Source: Ghiorsea sp. (GTDB lineage Bacteria; Pseudomonadota; Zetaproteobacteria; Mariprofundales; Mariprofundaceae). Taken from it: a stretch of DNA of 33,569 bases. The notes beneath the pieces were generated by a model. That model did not search any database, was not told the origin of the DNA, and worked only from the letters and a program-made list of their open reading frames with translations. The position numbers were made by a program, and so were the translations under genes. The stretch is from NCBI GenBank assembly GCA_027080505.1, contig JALWRX010000131.1, positions 1 through 33,569 on the forward strand. The letters run 5' to 3'. This document shows, one piece after another, positions 25,297-33,455 of the stretch (position 1 is its first letter; each line of letters starts with the position of its first letter).

Positions 25297-27270
25297 ATGA
25301 GTAAATTGGATCAATCAAAGGTAAAAGAACTTGGCACATTAATGGCCAAGGGTAAAGAAGCTGGTTTTATTACCTATGACGAATTAAACAGTCATTTACC
25401 CAAAGGTTTGGTCGATGCAGATCAAGTTGAAAGTATTATCAATCTCTTTACCGAAATGGGTGTTGAAGTTGTTGACCCACAACGCGCACCCACAGGCGAA
25501 TACGCCATGCGTAAAGACCGCTTACGCAAAGAAGACTCTGCTCTTCGCGCTGATACCACCACATTGGGTACTGTTATCCGTGTGGATGACCCAGTACGTA
25601 TGTATTTACGTGAAATGGGCACAGTTGAACTATTAACCCGTGAAGGTGAAATTGAAATTGCACGCCGTATCGAAGAAGGTCGCATGCAAGTGCATGAAGC
25701 CATTTGCTTATGCCCTGCCACTTTCCGTGAAATCATGCGTTTGGGTGAGCGTGTTATTGAAATTCGTGATGAAGCCATTGAGCTTGAAGAAGAACCCAAC
25801 TTTAAAGACATCCTAGACATTGACGACAAAGTGGTGAATGCCGCTGCCATTGCAGAATATGAAAATCGCATGAACAAAAGCGAAATGGATGATGATGACC
25901 TTATCGATGCCAAACCTAAGATGAATGCAGAAGAACTCTCTGCTGCCATTAAAGCACGCACAGCAACACCTGACGGCACACCTATGGAAGAAACCGTCAT
26001 CACCAAAGAAGAGCAACTTGAAGAAGCATTAGAACACTTTGAAAAAGCAAAAGAACTGCATGAAGAGTTTTTACGTATCCGCCAAGAACGTGTACGTAAA
26101 CCTCGTGACAAGAAATTGGCAGCCCAAGCATCTGAGCTTTTAAATGCTATGTTGATTGAATTGGTGACCATTCCTTTTTCAACTAAACAATTGGTTATGC
26201 TTGTTAGTCGCTTTAAAAGTGCTATTGACCGCGTTCGCAAATATGAACGTGCTATTCGTGACCAAGCACTTAAAGCCAAAATGCCTCGCAAACTATTTTT
26301 AGAAACATTCCCTACACGTCTAACCGATGAAAAATGGGTGAATGACATGTTAAAACAACATCCCGACAGTCGGTGGGCAGAAGCCTTAGAACTATCTGCC
26401 AATAAAATACGAGAAAACCAACGCCGCCTTAAACGCGTTGAACAAGAAACCGAAATGGATGTGTATGAGCTCAAAGATGTGGCGCGTAAACTCACTATGG
26501 GTGAAGCAAAAATGCGCCAAGCCAAACGTGAAATGATTGAAGCCAACTTACGTTTGGTGATTTCTATTGCCAAAAAATATACCAACCGTGGCTTGGGTTT
26601 CTTAGACTTAATTCAAGAGGGCAATATCGGCTTGATGAAAGCTGTGGATAAATTTGAGTGGCGCAGGGGTTATAAATTCTCCACCTATGCTACATGGTGG
26701 ATTCGCCAAGCTATTACTCGCTCCATTGCTGACCAAGCACGTACCATTCGTATTCCTGTACACATGATTGAAACGATTAACAAAATCATGCGTATCTCTC
26801 GCCAAATGGCACAAGAAACAGGTCGTGAACCAAGTCCTGAAGAGCTTGCTGAACACCTAGAAATGCCTATTGAAAAGGTAGAGCAAATCCTTGAGGTTGC
26901 CAAAGAACCCGTATCTCTGGATACACCTGTTGGTGATGATGATGACACCAGCTTGGGTGATTTTGTTGAGGATGCTAAAGCTGAGAATCCACTGGATACT
27001 GCTGTCATTGAAGCATTGCGAGAATCCACACATGAAGTGTTGGAAAACCTAACTGACAGAGAGCAAAAAGTGTTAAGGATGCGTTTTGGCATTGGTATGA
27101 ATACCGACCACACCTTAGAAGAAGTGGGTAAACAGTTTAATGTCACGCGTGAGCGTATTCGTCAAATTGAAGCCAAAGCCTTACGCAAACTTCGTCATCC
27201 TTCTCGGGCACAAAAACTTAAAACCTTTGCCGAAAGCCCAGAGCTTTCAGCATCATTGTTAAATAAATAA
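25297..27270 (+). CDS. rpoD: RNA polymerase primary sigma factor (sigma70)
   Basis: A 657-aa housekeeping sigma factor. Region 1.1 is about 1-65 and region 1.2 [21 protein letters not shown] begins near 93. A non-conserved insertion (about 130-380) carries acidic stretches. Region 2 begins near 410 ([41 protein letters not shown]). Region 4.2 has [20 protein letters not shown] (about 606-625) and ends LRKLRHP. The size and insertion are those of group-1 proteobacterial sigma factors. The ATG at 25297 is preceded by the weak GGTGGCGA. Transcription ends at the hairpin at 27291-27320. Confidence 0.98.
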   Translation: MSKLDQSKVKELGTLMAKGKEAGFITYDELNSHLPKGLVDADQVESIINLFTEMGVEVVDPQRAPTGEYAMRKDRLRKEDSALRADTTTLGTVIRVDDPVRMYLREMGTVELLTREGEIEIARRIEEGRMQVHEAICLCPATFREIMRLGERVIEIRDEAIELEEEPNFKDILDIDDKVVNAAAIAEYENRMNKSEMDDDDLIDAKPKMNAEELSAAIKARTATPDGTPMEETVITKEEQLEEALEHFEKAKELHEEFLRIRQERVRKPRDKKLAAQASELLNAMLIELVTIPFSTKQLVMLVSRFKSAIDRVRKYERAIRDQALKAKMPRKLFLETFPTRLTDEKWVNDMLKQHPDSRWAEALELSANKIRENQRRLKRVEQETEMDVYELKDVARKLTMGEAKMRQAKREMIEANLRLVISIAKKYTNRGLGFLDLIQEGNIGLMKAVDKFEWRRGYKFSTYATWWIRQAITRSIADQARTIRIPVHMIETINKIMRISRQMAQETGREPSPEELAEHLEMPIEKVEQILEVAKEPVSLDTPVGDDDDTSLGDFVEDAKAENPLDTAVIEALRESTHEVLENLTDREQKVLRMRFGIGMNTDHTLEEVGKQFNVTRERIRQIEAKALRKLRHPSRAQKLKTFAESPELSASLLNK

Positions 27271-27290
27271 GTACACACGTACCCAATAAC

Positions 27291-27320
27291 AAAAGGGCAG
27301 CCTATCGCTGCCCTTTTTTT
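27291..27320. terminator. Bidirectional intrinsic terminator between rpoD and ymdB
   Basis: AAAAGGGCAGC and GCTGCCCTTTT form an 11-bp stem with loop CTATC, followed on the plus strand by a run of seven T (27314-27320). On the minus strand the stem is followed by TTTTGTTATT, so the same hairpin can end the convergent ymdB transcript. Confidence 0.93.
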
Positions 27321-27356
27321 GTGCTGCAAATTTAACTAACCCACCACAAATACCCT

Positions 27357-28154
27357 TCAAATGTCTGGGCGAATACAAATCCTTTCAATCGCCGTGGTTT
27401 GTTTGCTCTCTGCATCCACTGTGATTTTCGTGGCAAAAATGGTCGCCCCACGCTCCACAGCTTCAAAACGTTGTGGTAACCGCTTCACCATACGGCGCAA
27501 AGCACCTTCTTTTTTCATACCAATAATGGAGTTATAAGAACCCGTCATACCAATATCGGATTGATAAGCAGTGCCACTTGGGTGAATAATTTCATCACAC
27601 GTCGGCACATGGGTATGCGTGCCATAAACCATACTTACTTGACCATCCAAGTACCAACCCATACCCATTTTCTCGCTGGTCACCTCTGCATGCAAGTCCA
27701 CAAGAATGGCATTCACATCATTAGGGATTTCAGCCAACACCCTATCTGCAGCTTCAAAAGGGCAATCCCAAGTACCCATAAACACTTGCCCAATCAAGTT
27801 TATCACTGCAATTTTATGCCCATCCCGAGTTTCTTGTACAGTCCAACCATTACCTGGCGCATACTTGGAAAAGTTTGCAGGGCGAACAAACCTATCATCT
27901 TCCTCAATATCCTCTAAAAAACTACGTTGATCCCAGCAATGATTACCATTAGTGATGACATCCACGCCCAAAGTGAACAACTCATCTGCAAGTTTAAGCG
28001 TTGTACCAAAACCTGCGGCAATGTTTTCGCCATTGGCAACACAAAAATCAATTTGATGCTCATCCAATAGGTTGGGCAAATGATCACGCAATGCTCTGCG
28101 TCCAGCTTTGCCAAGCACATCACCAATGATAAGAATATTTAAACTATTGGACAT
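27357..28154 (-). CDS. ymdB: YmdB-family metallophosphoesterase
   Basis: A 265-aa calcineurin-like phosphoesterase of the TIGR00282/YmdB family, named for the Bacillus protein that hydrolyses 2',3'-cyclic nucleotides and affects biofilm and motility decisions. Metal-ligand motifs run in order: IIGDVLGKAGR (Asp12), NGENIAAGFG, ITNGNHCWD, LVDLHAEVTSEK and YGTHTHVPTCDE, with the late DIGMTG motif. The ATG at 28154 overlaps the 3' end of the MTHFS gene by 11 nt, so the two are co-transcribed. It ends before the shared terminator with rpoD. Confidence 0.94.
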   Translation of the reverse strand: MSNSLNILIIGDVLGKAGRRALRDHLPNLLDEHQIDFCVANGENIAAGFGTTLKLADELFTLGVDVITNGNHCWDQRSFLEDIEEDDRFVRPANFSKYAPGNGWTVQETRDGHKIAVINLIGQVFMGTWDCPFEAADRVLAEIPNDVNAILVDLHAEVTSEKMGMGWYLDGQVSMVYGTHTHVPTCDEIIHPSGTAYQSDIGMTGSYNSIIGMKKEGALRRMVKRLPQRFEAVERGATIFATKITVDAESKQTTAIERICIRPDI

Positions 28155-28716
28155 GAATAATTCCTTTTTCTGTAATAATTGTTGTCAGCGGCACATCATG
28201 CTGTTCAACAGGGATATTGGGAAGCTCTTGGCATGAAAAAGCCAAACCAACCTGCTCGTCAATATATTGCCCAAAGTCTGCCAACCAACGATCAAAGTAA
28301 CCCTTACCCATACCCAAACGATTACCCTGCCTATCAAAACCCAGTAAAGGGCATACAATCATGCTTTGTTGAGCACTGGGCTGCCAAATTTCACCTTGCT
28401 CTGGCTCCAAAACACCAAAAGCACCTTGTACCCATGATGTAGACTTATCCACCTTTATCCATTGCATGGCTGTATCTTGCAACATACGCGGCACAAAACA
28501 TTCAATACTCGTAAGGCTTAACAATGACTCCGTATTCACTTCAAAAGGCAGTGCGTTATATACCAGCAATTGTTGTACACCTTTGCGCTCTAAATAAGGT
28601 AATAAGTGTTGCACAATTTGTTCAGAAAAGGCTTGTTTATCAGCTTTAGAAAGCTGCTGCCGTTGTTGTGTTAAATATTGGCGTAGTTGTTGTTTTTGCT
28701 GTGTAATATCAGACAT
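28144..28716 (-). CDS. ygfA: 5-formyltetrahydrofolate cyclo-ligase (MTHFS)
   Basis: A 190-aa enzyme converting 5-formyl-THF to 5,10-methenyl-THF with ATP. The N-terminal basic helix QQKQQLRQYLTQQRQQLS, the substrate-loop region LLVYNALPFEVNT, and the signature PLLGFDRQGNRLGMGKGYFDRWL (described in pieces: GFD, LGMGKGYFDR) are present. The ATG at 28716 is chosen; the frame extends 11 codons into the 3' end of the 6S RNA. It sits 13 nt after the 6S RNA, the conserved ssrS-ygfA arrangement of gamma/betaproteobacteria, and overlaps ymdB by 11 nt. Confidence 0.94.
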   Translation of the reverse strand: MSDITQQKQQLRQYLTQQRQQLSKADKQAFSEQIVQHLLPYLERKGVQQLLVYNALPFEVNTESLLSLTSIECFVPRMLQDTAMQWIKVDKSTSWVQGAFGVLEPEQGEIWQPSAQQSMIVCPLLGFDRQGNRLGMGKGYFDRWLADFGQYIDEQVGLAFSCQELPNIPVEQHDVPLTTIITEKGIIHVQ

Positions 28717-28729
28717 AAAATAAAAAGCA

Positions 28730-28900
28730 TCCCCGCACTGTCGTATCATCAGGAAGTTGTCGAACCCTCATAGTGAGGGGGGCGAAGCATTGCTGCATTA
28801 GGTTCTTTCGCAAGGAAAGACGCACACAACAACAATAGCAATCTCCCAATCGAAACACATAGGCTCAGGCAACTATGTTGTGACTCGGTCAGCGCAGGGA
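28730..28900 (-). ncRNA. ssrS: 6S RNA
   Basis: About 171 nt on the minus strand. 6S RNA mimics an open promoter and sequesters sigma70 polymerase in stationary phase. The 5' and 3' ends pair over 11 bp with two G-U wobbles (TCCCTGCGCTG with CAGTGCGGGGA). Between them are the conserved 5' bubble sequence GCCTGAGCC, an apical hairpin CTTTC-CTTGC-GAAAG, and a 3' bubble hairpin CCCTCA-CTA-TGAGGG. A T-rich stretch (TGCTTTTTATTTT) follows the 3' end. Its place between zapA and ygfA is that of E. coli ssrS. The first 12 nt overlap the end of zapA; exact ends are inferred from the closing stem. Confidence 0.88.
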
Positions 28901-29182
28901 CACGTTAGCTAAACCCTCTGCTTGTGCAACAGCTTGGTCAAGCTTGGATATAAGCTTATTTAATGCTTGCGGTGAAGCTTGCTGCTGATTCAATAAATCA
29001 TCTGCCAAATTAAGCGCAATCAACGCCATAATCTTACTGGTATCGATAATAGTACCCGAACTTTTTAAAGCATCAAACTGCTCTTGCACTAAAGCTGCTG
29101 CAGCTTCCACCTTTTTTGGATCATCATCTGTATGAATATTGAGTTTTAAACCTGCAAGGCTAACTTCTACGGATTCACTCAT
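28889..29182 (-). CDS. zapA: Cell division protein ZapA
   Basis: A 97-aa FtsZ-ring stabiliser. The start MSESVEVSLAGLKLNI is the ZapA head domain opening; it is followed by DDDPKKVEAAAALVQEQFDALK, KIMALIALNLADDLL (the conserved hydrophobic helix) and a coiled-coil tail. The ATG at 29182 has GAGTG upstream; the open frame continues 24 codons into the zapB-like gene and is not used. It lies 10 nt after the zapB-like gene and its stop codon falls inside the 5' end of the 6S RNA. Confidence 0.92.
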   Translation of the reverse strand: MSESVEVSLAGLKLNIHTDDDPKKVEAAAALVQEQFDALKSSGTIIDTSKIMALIALNLADDLLNQQQASPQALNKLISKLDQAVAQAEGLANVSLR

Positions 29183-29192
29183 ACTAAAACAC

Positions 29193-29483
29193 TCATGTTT
29201 GCCTACTTGCATTTTCAGCTGCAAGCACATCAAGCTTTTCAATCGTATGTTCAATACGAGCTTTGGCTTCCAGCCGCTTGTTTTCTAAGTTCTGATGCTC
29301 TAGCTGCAACTTTTCAATTTGTTCACGACGCTTGCGTAACTCTGCTTCTGCCAAACGCGCCACTTCTCGCAAACGGCGGTTTTCTGCCAAAATTTGCTCA
29401 TGATTACGCCGAATCGTTGCCAAGTGCTCAAGCAGTATGGATACCTGCTCTTCGACTTTTTTGCTTTGTTCCTCTGCATTCAT
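29193..29483 (-). CDS. ZapB-like coiled-coil protein (TIGR02449 type)
   Basis: A 96-aa protein that is coiled coil almost throughout (EEQVSILLEHLATIRRNHEQ, ENRRLREVARLAEAELRKRR, LEHQNLENKRLEAKARIEH). Small coiled-coil proteins of the TIGR02449/ZapB group are encoded directly upstream of zapA in many gammaproteobacteria and are thought to join the division ring through ZapA. That context, rather than a diagnostic motif, is the basis for the name. The ATG at 29483 has no Shine-Dalgarno in the preceding 15 bases. A promoter candidate sits so that transcription would start at the ATG itself. Confidence 0.8.
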   Translation of the reverse strand: MNAEEQSKKVEEQVSILLEHLATIRRNHEQILAENRRLREVARLAEAELRKRREQIEKLQLEHQNLENKRLEAKARIEHTIEKLDVLAAENASRQT

Positions 29484-29489
29484 ATCGTG

Positions 29490-29518
29490 ATTGAAGCACT
29501 GAATAAACTATAGGTCAA
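29490..29518 (-). promoter_or_regulatory. Candidate promoter of zapB-zapA-6S
   Basis: On the minus strand TTGACC (29513-29518), a 17-bp spacer and TTCAAT (29490-29495) precede the ATG at 29483. The predicted start point coincides with the ATG, matching the absence of an SD. Confidence 0.4.
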
Positions 29519-29521
29519 CAC

Positions 29522-29686
29522 TCAGTCTTGCAGTGTTTGTTGAATTGTATTGCAATGATGACAAACAGCAGCTTCTTTGGCAATACGTTTATGGCATGTA
29601 TCACAAGCCTTTTGTTCAAAAAAACGCTTGTATAAATGTAACACAACCATCACCGTAATCATGGCTAAAATCAAACGAATAATCAT
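29522..29686 (-). CDS. Small membrane protein with CxxC...CxxC (zinc ribbon or CxxCH) motif, coupled to tatC
   Basis: A 54-aa ORF. The N-terminus is a hydrophobic helix (MIIRLILAMITVMVVLHLY), then KRFFEQK, then Cys28-x2-Cys31 and Cys42-x2-Cys45, like a short zinc ribbon. The first pair also reads CDTCH, a possible haem-c motif. The basic residues after the helix favour the C-terminus in the cytoplasm, which argues for zinc over haem. Its ATG overlaps the tatC stop (ATGA, 29683-29686), and GAGAG lies at SD distance, so it should be co-translated with tatC. I do not recognise the family. A role in Tat export or in maturation of metalloproteins is only a guess from position. Confidence 0.75.
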   Translation of the reverse strand: MIIRLILAMITVMVVLHLYKRFFEQKACDTCHKRIAKEAAVCHHCNTIQQTLQD

Positions 29687-30444
29687 GTTTCACTCTCTTT
29701 GTTTTCTTCACCAGATTGTGCTTTTTTTTCAGCCATATGTGATAACACAATGCCGACTTCATAAAGCAGCAACATAGGCAGCGCCAATAGGGTTTGTGAA
29801 ATAATATCAGGCGGCGTAAGGATAGCCGCAAAAATAAATGCCCAAACAATCACATAACGTCTTTTATCTTTAAGAGCTTGTGTAGTAACCAAGTCCATAC
29901 GCACCAATAACATAATAACAATAGGGATTTGAAAACTCATACCAAAAGCAAACAGCAACTTTAACACCAAGGTCAAATACTCTTTCACCGCAGGCATGGC
30001 TTGGATTAAGTCCGTAGAGAAACCAAGAAAAAACTTAAAAATAAGTGGGAAAACCACATAAAAAGCAAAGGTTGCCCCAGCAATCATCAAGAACAAACTG
30101 GATACAAAGAAACCAAGAAAAGCCCGTCGTTCATTTTTATATAAGCCAGGTGCAACAAATGCCCACAATTGATAAAATGTAATCGGAGCAGTGGCAAACA
30201 AGCTCAATACCAAAGCAATTTTCAAATAGGTGAAAAACACATCTGGCGCATTTAAAAACACCAAAGGCGTACCCTCTGGTAATGCTGCACGAATGGGGGC
30301 TGAAATAAATTCAAACACAATGTCTGAAAAGTTCATCAATACCATCACACCAAAAACATAAGCCAAAATAGCAATCATCAACCGCTTTTTTAGCTCTTTA
30401 AGATGTGTCATCAATGGTGTTGCGTCTGGGGTTTGCTCAGTCAC
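29683..30444 (-). CDS. tatC: Twin-arginine translocase subunit TatC
   Basis: A 253-aa inner-membrane protein with six TM helices that binds twin-arginine signal peptides. Family marks are the N-terminal MTHLKELKKRLM (consensus HLxELRxR), VFFTYLKIALVLSLFATAPITFYQLWAFVAPGLYKNER and FGMSFQIPIVIMLL. The charged C-terminal tail (KKAQSGEENKESE) is cytoplasmic. The start is a GTG at 30444 overlapping the tatB stop (GTGA). It acts with TatA and TatB encoded just upstream. Confidence 0.97.
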   Translation of the reverse strand: MTEQTPDATPLMTHLKELKKRLMIAILAYVFGVMVLMNFSDIVFEFISAPIRAALPEGTPLVFLNAPDVFFTYLKIALVLSLFATAPITFYQLWAFVAPGLYKNERRAFLGFFVSSLFLMIAGATFAFYVVFPLIFKFFLGFSTDLIQAMPAVKEYLTLVLKLLFAFGMSFQIPIVIMLLVRMDLVTTQALKDKRRYVIVWAFIFAAILTPPDIISQTLLALPMLLLYEVGIVLSHMAEKKAQSGEENKESET

Positions 30445-30755
30445 GTATTTTTCTTCTCTGATTTGACTTCATCGGTTACGGATTGCGTAGCCGCTTCTAC
30501 TTCTTCTTTAACTTGTGATATATCCGATGTTGCCGCTTCTACATGTGTTTCCACTTCTTCTTTTATCTGCTGAATAGGTTGCGTGAGGTGCTGTTTTTCT
30601 TGCTCAAGCTGCATTTTGAGGCTATTCACCCACAAGCGACCTTCTCTCACCACTTTGGCAATTTGTGCCAAAAAAGATGGCAAACGTTCTGGCCCAAGCA
30701 CCAAAAAACCAACAATACCGATAAGGATAAGCTCAATCATCCCAATATCAGGCAT
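30441..30755 (-). CDS. tatB: Sec-independent translocase subunit TatB
   Basis: A 104-aa protein beginning MPDIGMIELILIGIVGFLVLGPERLP: a single N-terminal TM helix with the Glu at position 8 that is typical of TatB, the Gly-Pro hinge, then an amphipathic helix (SFLAQIAKVVREGRLWVNSL) and a long charged coiled tail. It forms the substrate receptor with TatC. It is 32 nt after tatA and overlaps tatC by 4 nt. Confidence 0.94.
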   Translation of the reverse strand: MPDIGMIELILIGIVGFLVLGPERLPSFLAQIAKVVREGRLWVNSLKMQLEQEKQHLTQPIQQIKEEVETHVEAATSDISQVKEEVEAATQSVTDEVKSEKKNT

Positions 30756-30787
30756 GTTTTATTTCTCCAGCAAGTGAACACAACATT

Positions 30788-31006
30788 TTACGATGATTTT
30801 TCATCCTTTTGCTTTTCAGCAGAAGCTACTTCTGCATCAATGACTTTATCAGCATCTTTATCCTTTTCATCTATGGAAATATTGGTTCTAAAGCTTTTAA
30901 TGCCCTTAGCAAGCCCTTCGCCCAAAGCTGGTAATTTTTTCGCACCAAACAATACCATGACGATTACCAATATTAAGATTAATTCCGTTGTTCCTAAACC
31001 AAACAT
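30788..31006 (-). CDS. tatA: Sec-independent translocase subunit TatA
   Basis: A 72-aa pore-forming Tat subunit. It shows [39 protein letters not shown]: short TM helix, FGAKKLP hinge and amphipathic helix, then a variable acidic/lysine tail. Having both short TatA and longer TatB supports a complete three-subunit system. The ATG at 31006 follows AGGCAGG. It lies 83 bp after tex. Confidence 0.96.
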   Translation of the reverse strand: MFGLGTTELILILVIVMVLFGAKKLPALGEGLAKGIKSFRTNISIDEKDKDADKVIDAEVASAEKQKDEKSS

Positions 31007-31089
31007 AATACCTGCCTCTTCATTTTTTCTGCAAACTTACACGTTCACAAGCCTAAGGCAAGCAAAGCGAAGTCTCATCAAATTTCCTG

Positions 31090-33420
31090 TTATTTTTCTA
31101 ATGCCTTGGCAAAAGCTGCTGCAAAAGCATTATCCGCCTGTGCTTTACCTCGTCCTTGTGAACCTTTGCCTCGTGATTTCTGCTGTAATTTCTTTTGCAC
31201 CTGTTTAGTCACACTAGGCTCTTGTTTTCGTTGTACTTTTTTATCTTTTTTCACCACTTCGCCCGTGGCTTTACCATCCGAGCGCATACTTAAAGAAATG
31301 CGTCGTCTTTTAATATCTACTTCACTCACTTTAACCGTGACCACCTGCCCTGTTTTCACCAGCTTACGCGGATCATCAACAAACTGGTCTGCTAATGCAG
31401 AGATATGAACCAAACCATCTTGATGCACACCAACATCTACAAATGCACCAAAATTCGTTACATTACTCACCACACCCTCAAGCTGCATACCTACACGCAA
31501 GTCTCGAATATCATTTACACCCGATTTAAACTTCGCCGTTTTAAAATCTGGTCGTGGGTCACGACCTGGTTTTTCCAGCTCTGCCAATACATCACGCACG
31601 GTTTGTTCACCAAAATCCCCTTGTGCCAAGGATTGAATATCTACCGTCTTACTTAAACCTGCTTTACCCACAGCCTCATGCAAATCTAATGACAACTGCC
31701 GCAACACTTTCTCTACCAAAGCATAAGCTTCAGGATGTACTGCGGAGGCATCCAGTGGATTATCTCCATTCAAAATTCTTAGGAAACCAGCAGCTTGCTC
31801 AAATGTTTTTGCACCCAAACCTTTAACAGCTTGCAATTCATTGCGGTTACTAAATGCACCTTTGGCATCCCGTTGCTCTACAATAGCCTTCGCCACCTTT
31901 CGGTTTAAACCTGCAACATAAGTAATCAGTTCTACCGATGCTGTGTTAAGATTAACCCCCACTGCATTCACACAGTCTTCAACAACGCTAGTCAAAGCCT
32001 CATTCAGACTTGTCTGATCAATATCATGTTGATACTGCCCCACACCAATAGCTTTAGGCTCAATTTTCACCAATTCTGCAAGCGGATCCTGCAAGCGGCG
32101 AGCAATTGAAACTGCTCCACGCAAGGAAACATCAACATCAGGAAACTCTTTGGATGCAAGCTCTGAAGCTGAATAAACCGATGCCCCAGCCTCAGAAACA
32201 ATCACGGAAGTCAATGTAAACTGTGGGTACGTTTCCATCAATTCTGCGACCAGCTTTTCTGTTTCTCGTGAGCCTGTGCCATTACCAATGACAACAAGTT
32301 CAGGTTTATGTTTATCCACCAGCACAGCCAATGCTGCAAGCGACTCTTGCCAACGGTTTTTCGGCTGATGTGGGTAAACCACGGCAGTTTCAAGCAGTTT
32401 CCCATGCTGATCTATCACAGCAACTTTCACGCCCGTACGAATACCTGGATCCAAGCCCAATACCGCTTTTTGCCCAGCAGGGGCAGCAAGCAATAAATCA
32501 CGAATATTCTCACCAAATACTTTAATGGCTTCTTCTTCCGCACGTTGTCGTAAGTCTTTAAAAAAGTCAGCTTGAAAACGTTTAAGAGTCTTTTGCCAAG
32601 CTAACTCTGCCGTGCCTTGCAAAAAACCATAGGCTGCAGCACCTTGGCGAACTTGAAAATGTATGCACAACATATTAACAAATACACTTGCATCTTGCTC
32701 AATATTTTCCAACAGCTTTAAACGCAAAAAACCTTCTTGCTGCCCACGAAATAATGCCAGCGCCCGATGTGAAGGTATCTTCTTATATAACTCTGTATAA
32801 TTGAAATAATCAGTAAACTTGACGGCTTCTTCTTGCTTCTTTTTCACCACACGACTACACATCACAGCACTTTTCTGTAAATGCCTACGCAACTTACCCA
32901 ACAATACTGCATCTTCGCCAAACTGCTCAATAAGAATGTCTTGTGCACCTTGCAAAGCATCTTCAACGCTTTCAATGCCAAGCTCTGAGTTCACAAAACC
33001 TAAAGCATGCTGCTCAGGCTGTTGCTCTTGAGCTGACAATACAAGCTCAGCTAAAGGCTGTAACCCCGCTTCTTTCGCCACACTAGCCTTGCTACGGCGT
33101 TTGGGCTTGTAAGGTAAGTACAGGTCTTCTAACTGTGTTAAAGATGTGGCGGCTAAAATCTTGCTTTGCAACTGCGGTGTGAGCAAACCTTGCTTTTCAA
33201 TACTTTTAAGAATGCTTTGTTGGCGTGCTGCAAAATCACGCAGCTGCCCCAAACGTTTTTCCAAGGCACGCAATTGAATATCATCCAAACTACCCGTCAT
33301 TTCTTTACGGTATCGTGCAATGAATGGTACGGTCGCACCTTCATCTAACAAAGCGACTGCTGCTTTCACTTGTTTGAGCTGAACACCCAATTCTTGTGCT
33401 ATCGTTTCAATCATTTTCAT
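31090..33420 (-). CDS. tex: Tex-family RNA-binding transcription accessory protein
   Basis: A 776-aa protein of the Tex/Spt6-like family, the usual length. Layout: N-terminal helical Tex domain (VPFIARYRKEMTGSLDD near the start), YqgF-like domain near 320 (AVLGLDPGIRTGVKVAVID), helix-hairpin-helix repeats about 490-550 (LNTASVELITYVAGL, GLGAKTFEQAAGFLRI) and a C-terminal S1 domain about 638-712 (VGMQLEGVVSNVTNFGAFVDVG). The tail is Lys/Gln/Arg-rich. Tex binds nucleic acid and influences transcription; it is nonessential in most species. The ATG at 33420 is preceded by GGGGCAAGT, which lies in the 3' arm of a leader hairpin. Confidence 0.97.
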   Translation of the reverse strand: MKMIETIAQELGVQLKQVKAAVALLDEGATVPFIARYRKEMTGSLDDIQLRALEKRLGQLRDFAARQQSILKSIEKQGLLTPQLQSKILAATSLTQLEDLYLPYKPKRRSKASVAKEAGLQPLAELVLSAQEQQPEQHALGFVNSELGIESVEDALQGAQDILIEQFGEDAVLLGKLRRHLQKSAVMCSRVVKKKQEEAVKFTDYFNYTELYKKIPSHRALALFRGQQEGFLRLKLLENIEQDASVFVNMLCIHFQVRQGAAAYGFLQGTAELAWQKTLKRFQADFFKDLRQRAEEEAIKVFGENIRDLLLAAPAGQKAVLGLDPGIRTGVKVAVIDQHGKLLETAVVYPHQPKNRWQESLAALAVLVDKHKPELVVIGNGTGSRETEKLVAELMETYPQFTLTSVIVSEAGASVYSASELASKEFPDVDVSLRGAVSIARRLQDPLAELVKIEPKAIGVGQYQHDIDQTSLNEALTSVVEDCVNAVGVNLNTASVELITYVAGLNRKVAKAIVEQRDAKGAFSNRNELQAVKGLGAKTFEQAAGFLRILNGDNPLDASAVHPEAYALVEKVLRQLSLDLHEAVGKAGLSKTVDIQSLAQGDFGEQTVRDVLAELEKPGRDPRPDFKTAKFKSGVNDIRDLRVGMQLEGVVSNVTNFGAFVDVGVHQDGLVHISALADQFVDDPRKLVKTGQVVTVKVSEVDIKRRRISLSMRSDGKATGEVVKKDKKVQRKQEPSVTKQVQKKLQQKSRGKGSQGRGKAQADNAFAAAFAKALEK

Positions 33421-33421
33421 A

Positions 33422-33455
33422 CTTGCCCCAGCATTATTTTACAATTCGGGGCAAG
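33422..33455 (-). promoter_or_regulatory. Inverted repeat in the tex leader that pairs the ribosome site
   Basis: On the minus strand CTTGCCCC and GGGGCAAG (perfect 8-bp complement, 18-nt loop) end one base before the tex ATG. The G-rich 3' arm is the only SD-like stretch, so folding would hide it. The loop also includes TAAAAT, so a DNA operator around a -10 box is an alternative. Confidence 0.55.

Noticed and set aside
25422-26585. 387-aa minus-strand ORF opposite rpoD
   Set aside because: It is Ser/Arg-rich with no recognisable domain and lies fully antisense to a clear rpoD frame.
31045-31075. GCCT-A-AGGC dyad between tex and tatA as a terminator
   Set aside because: Stem of only a few base pairs and no T-run on the minus strand.
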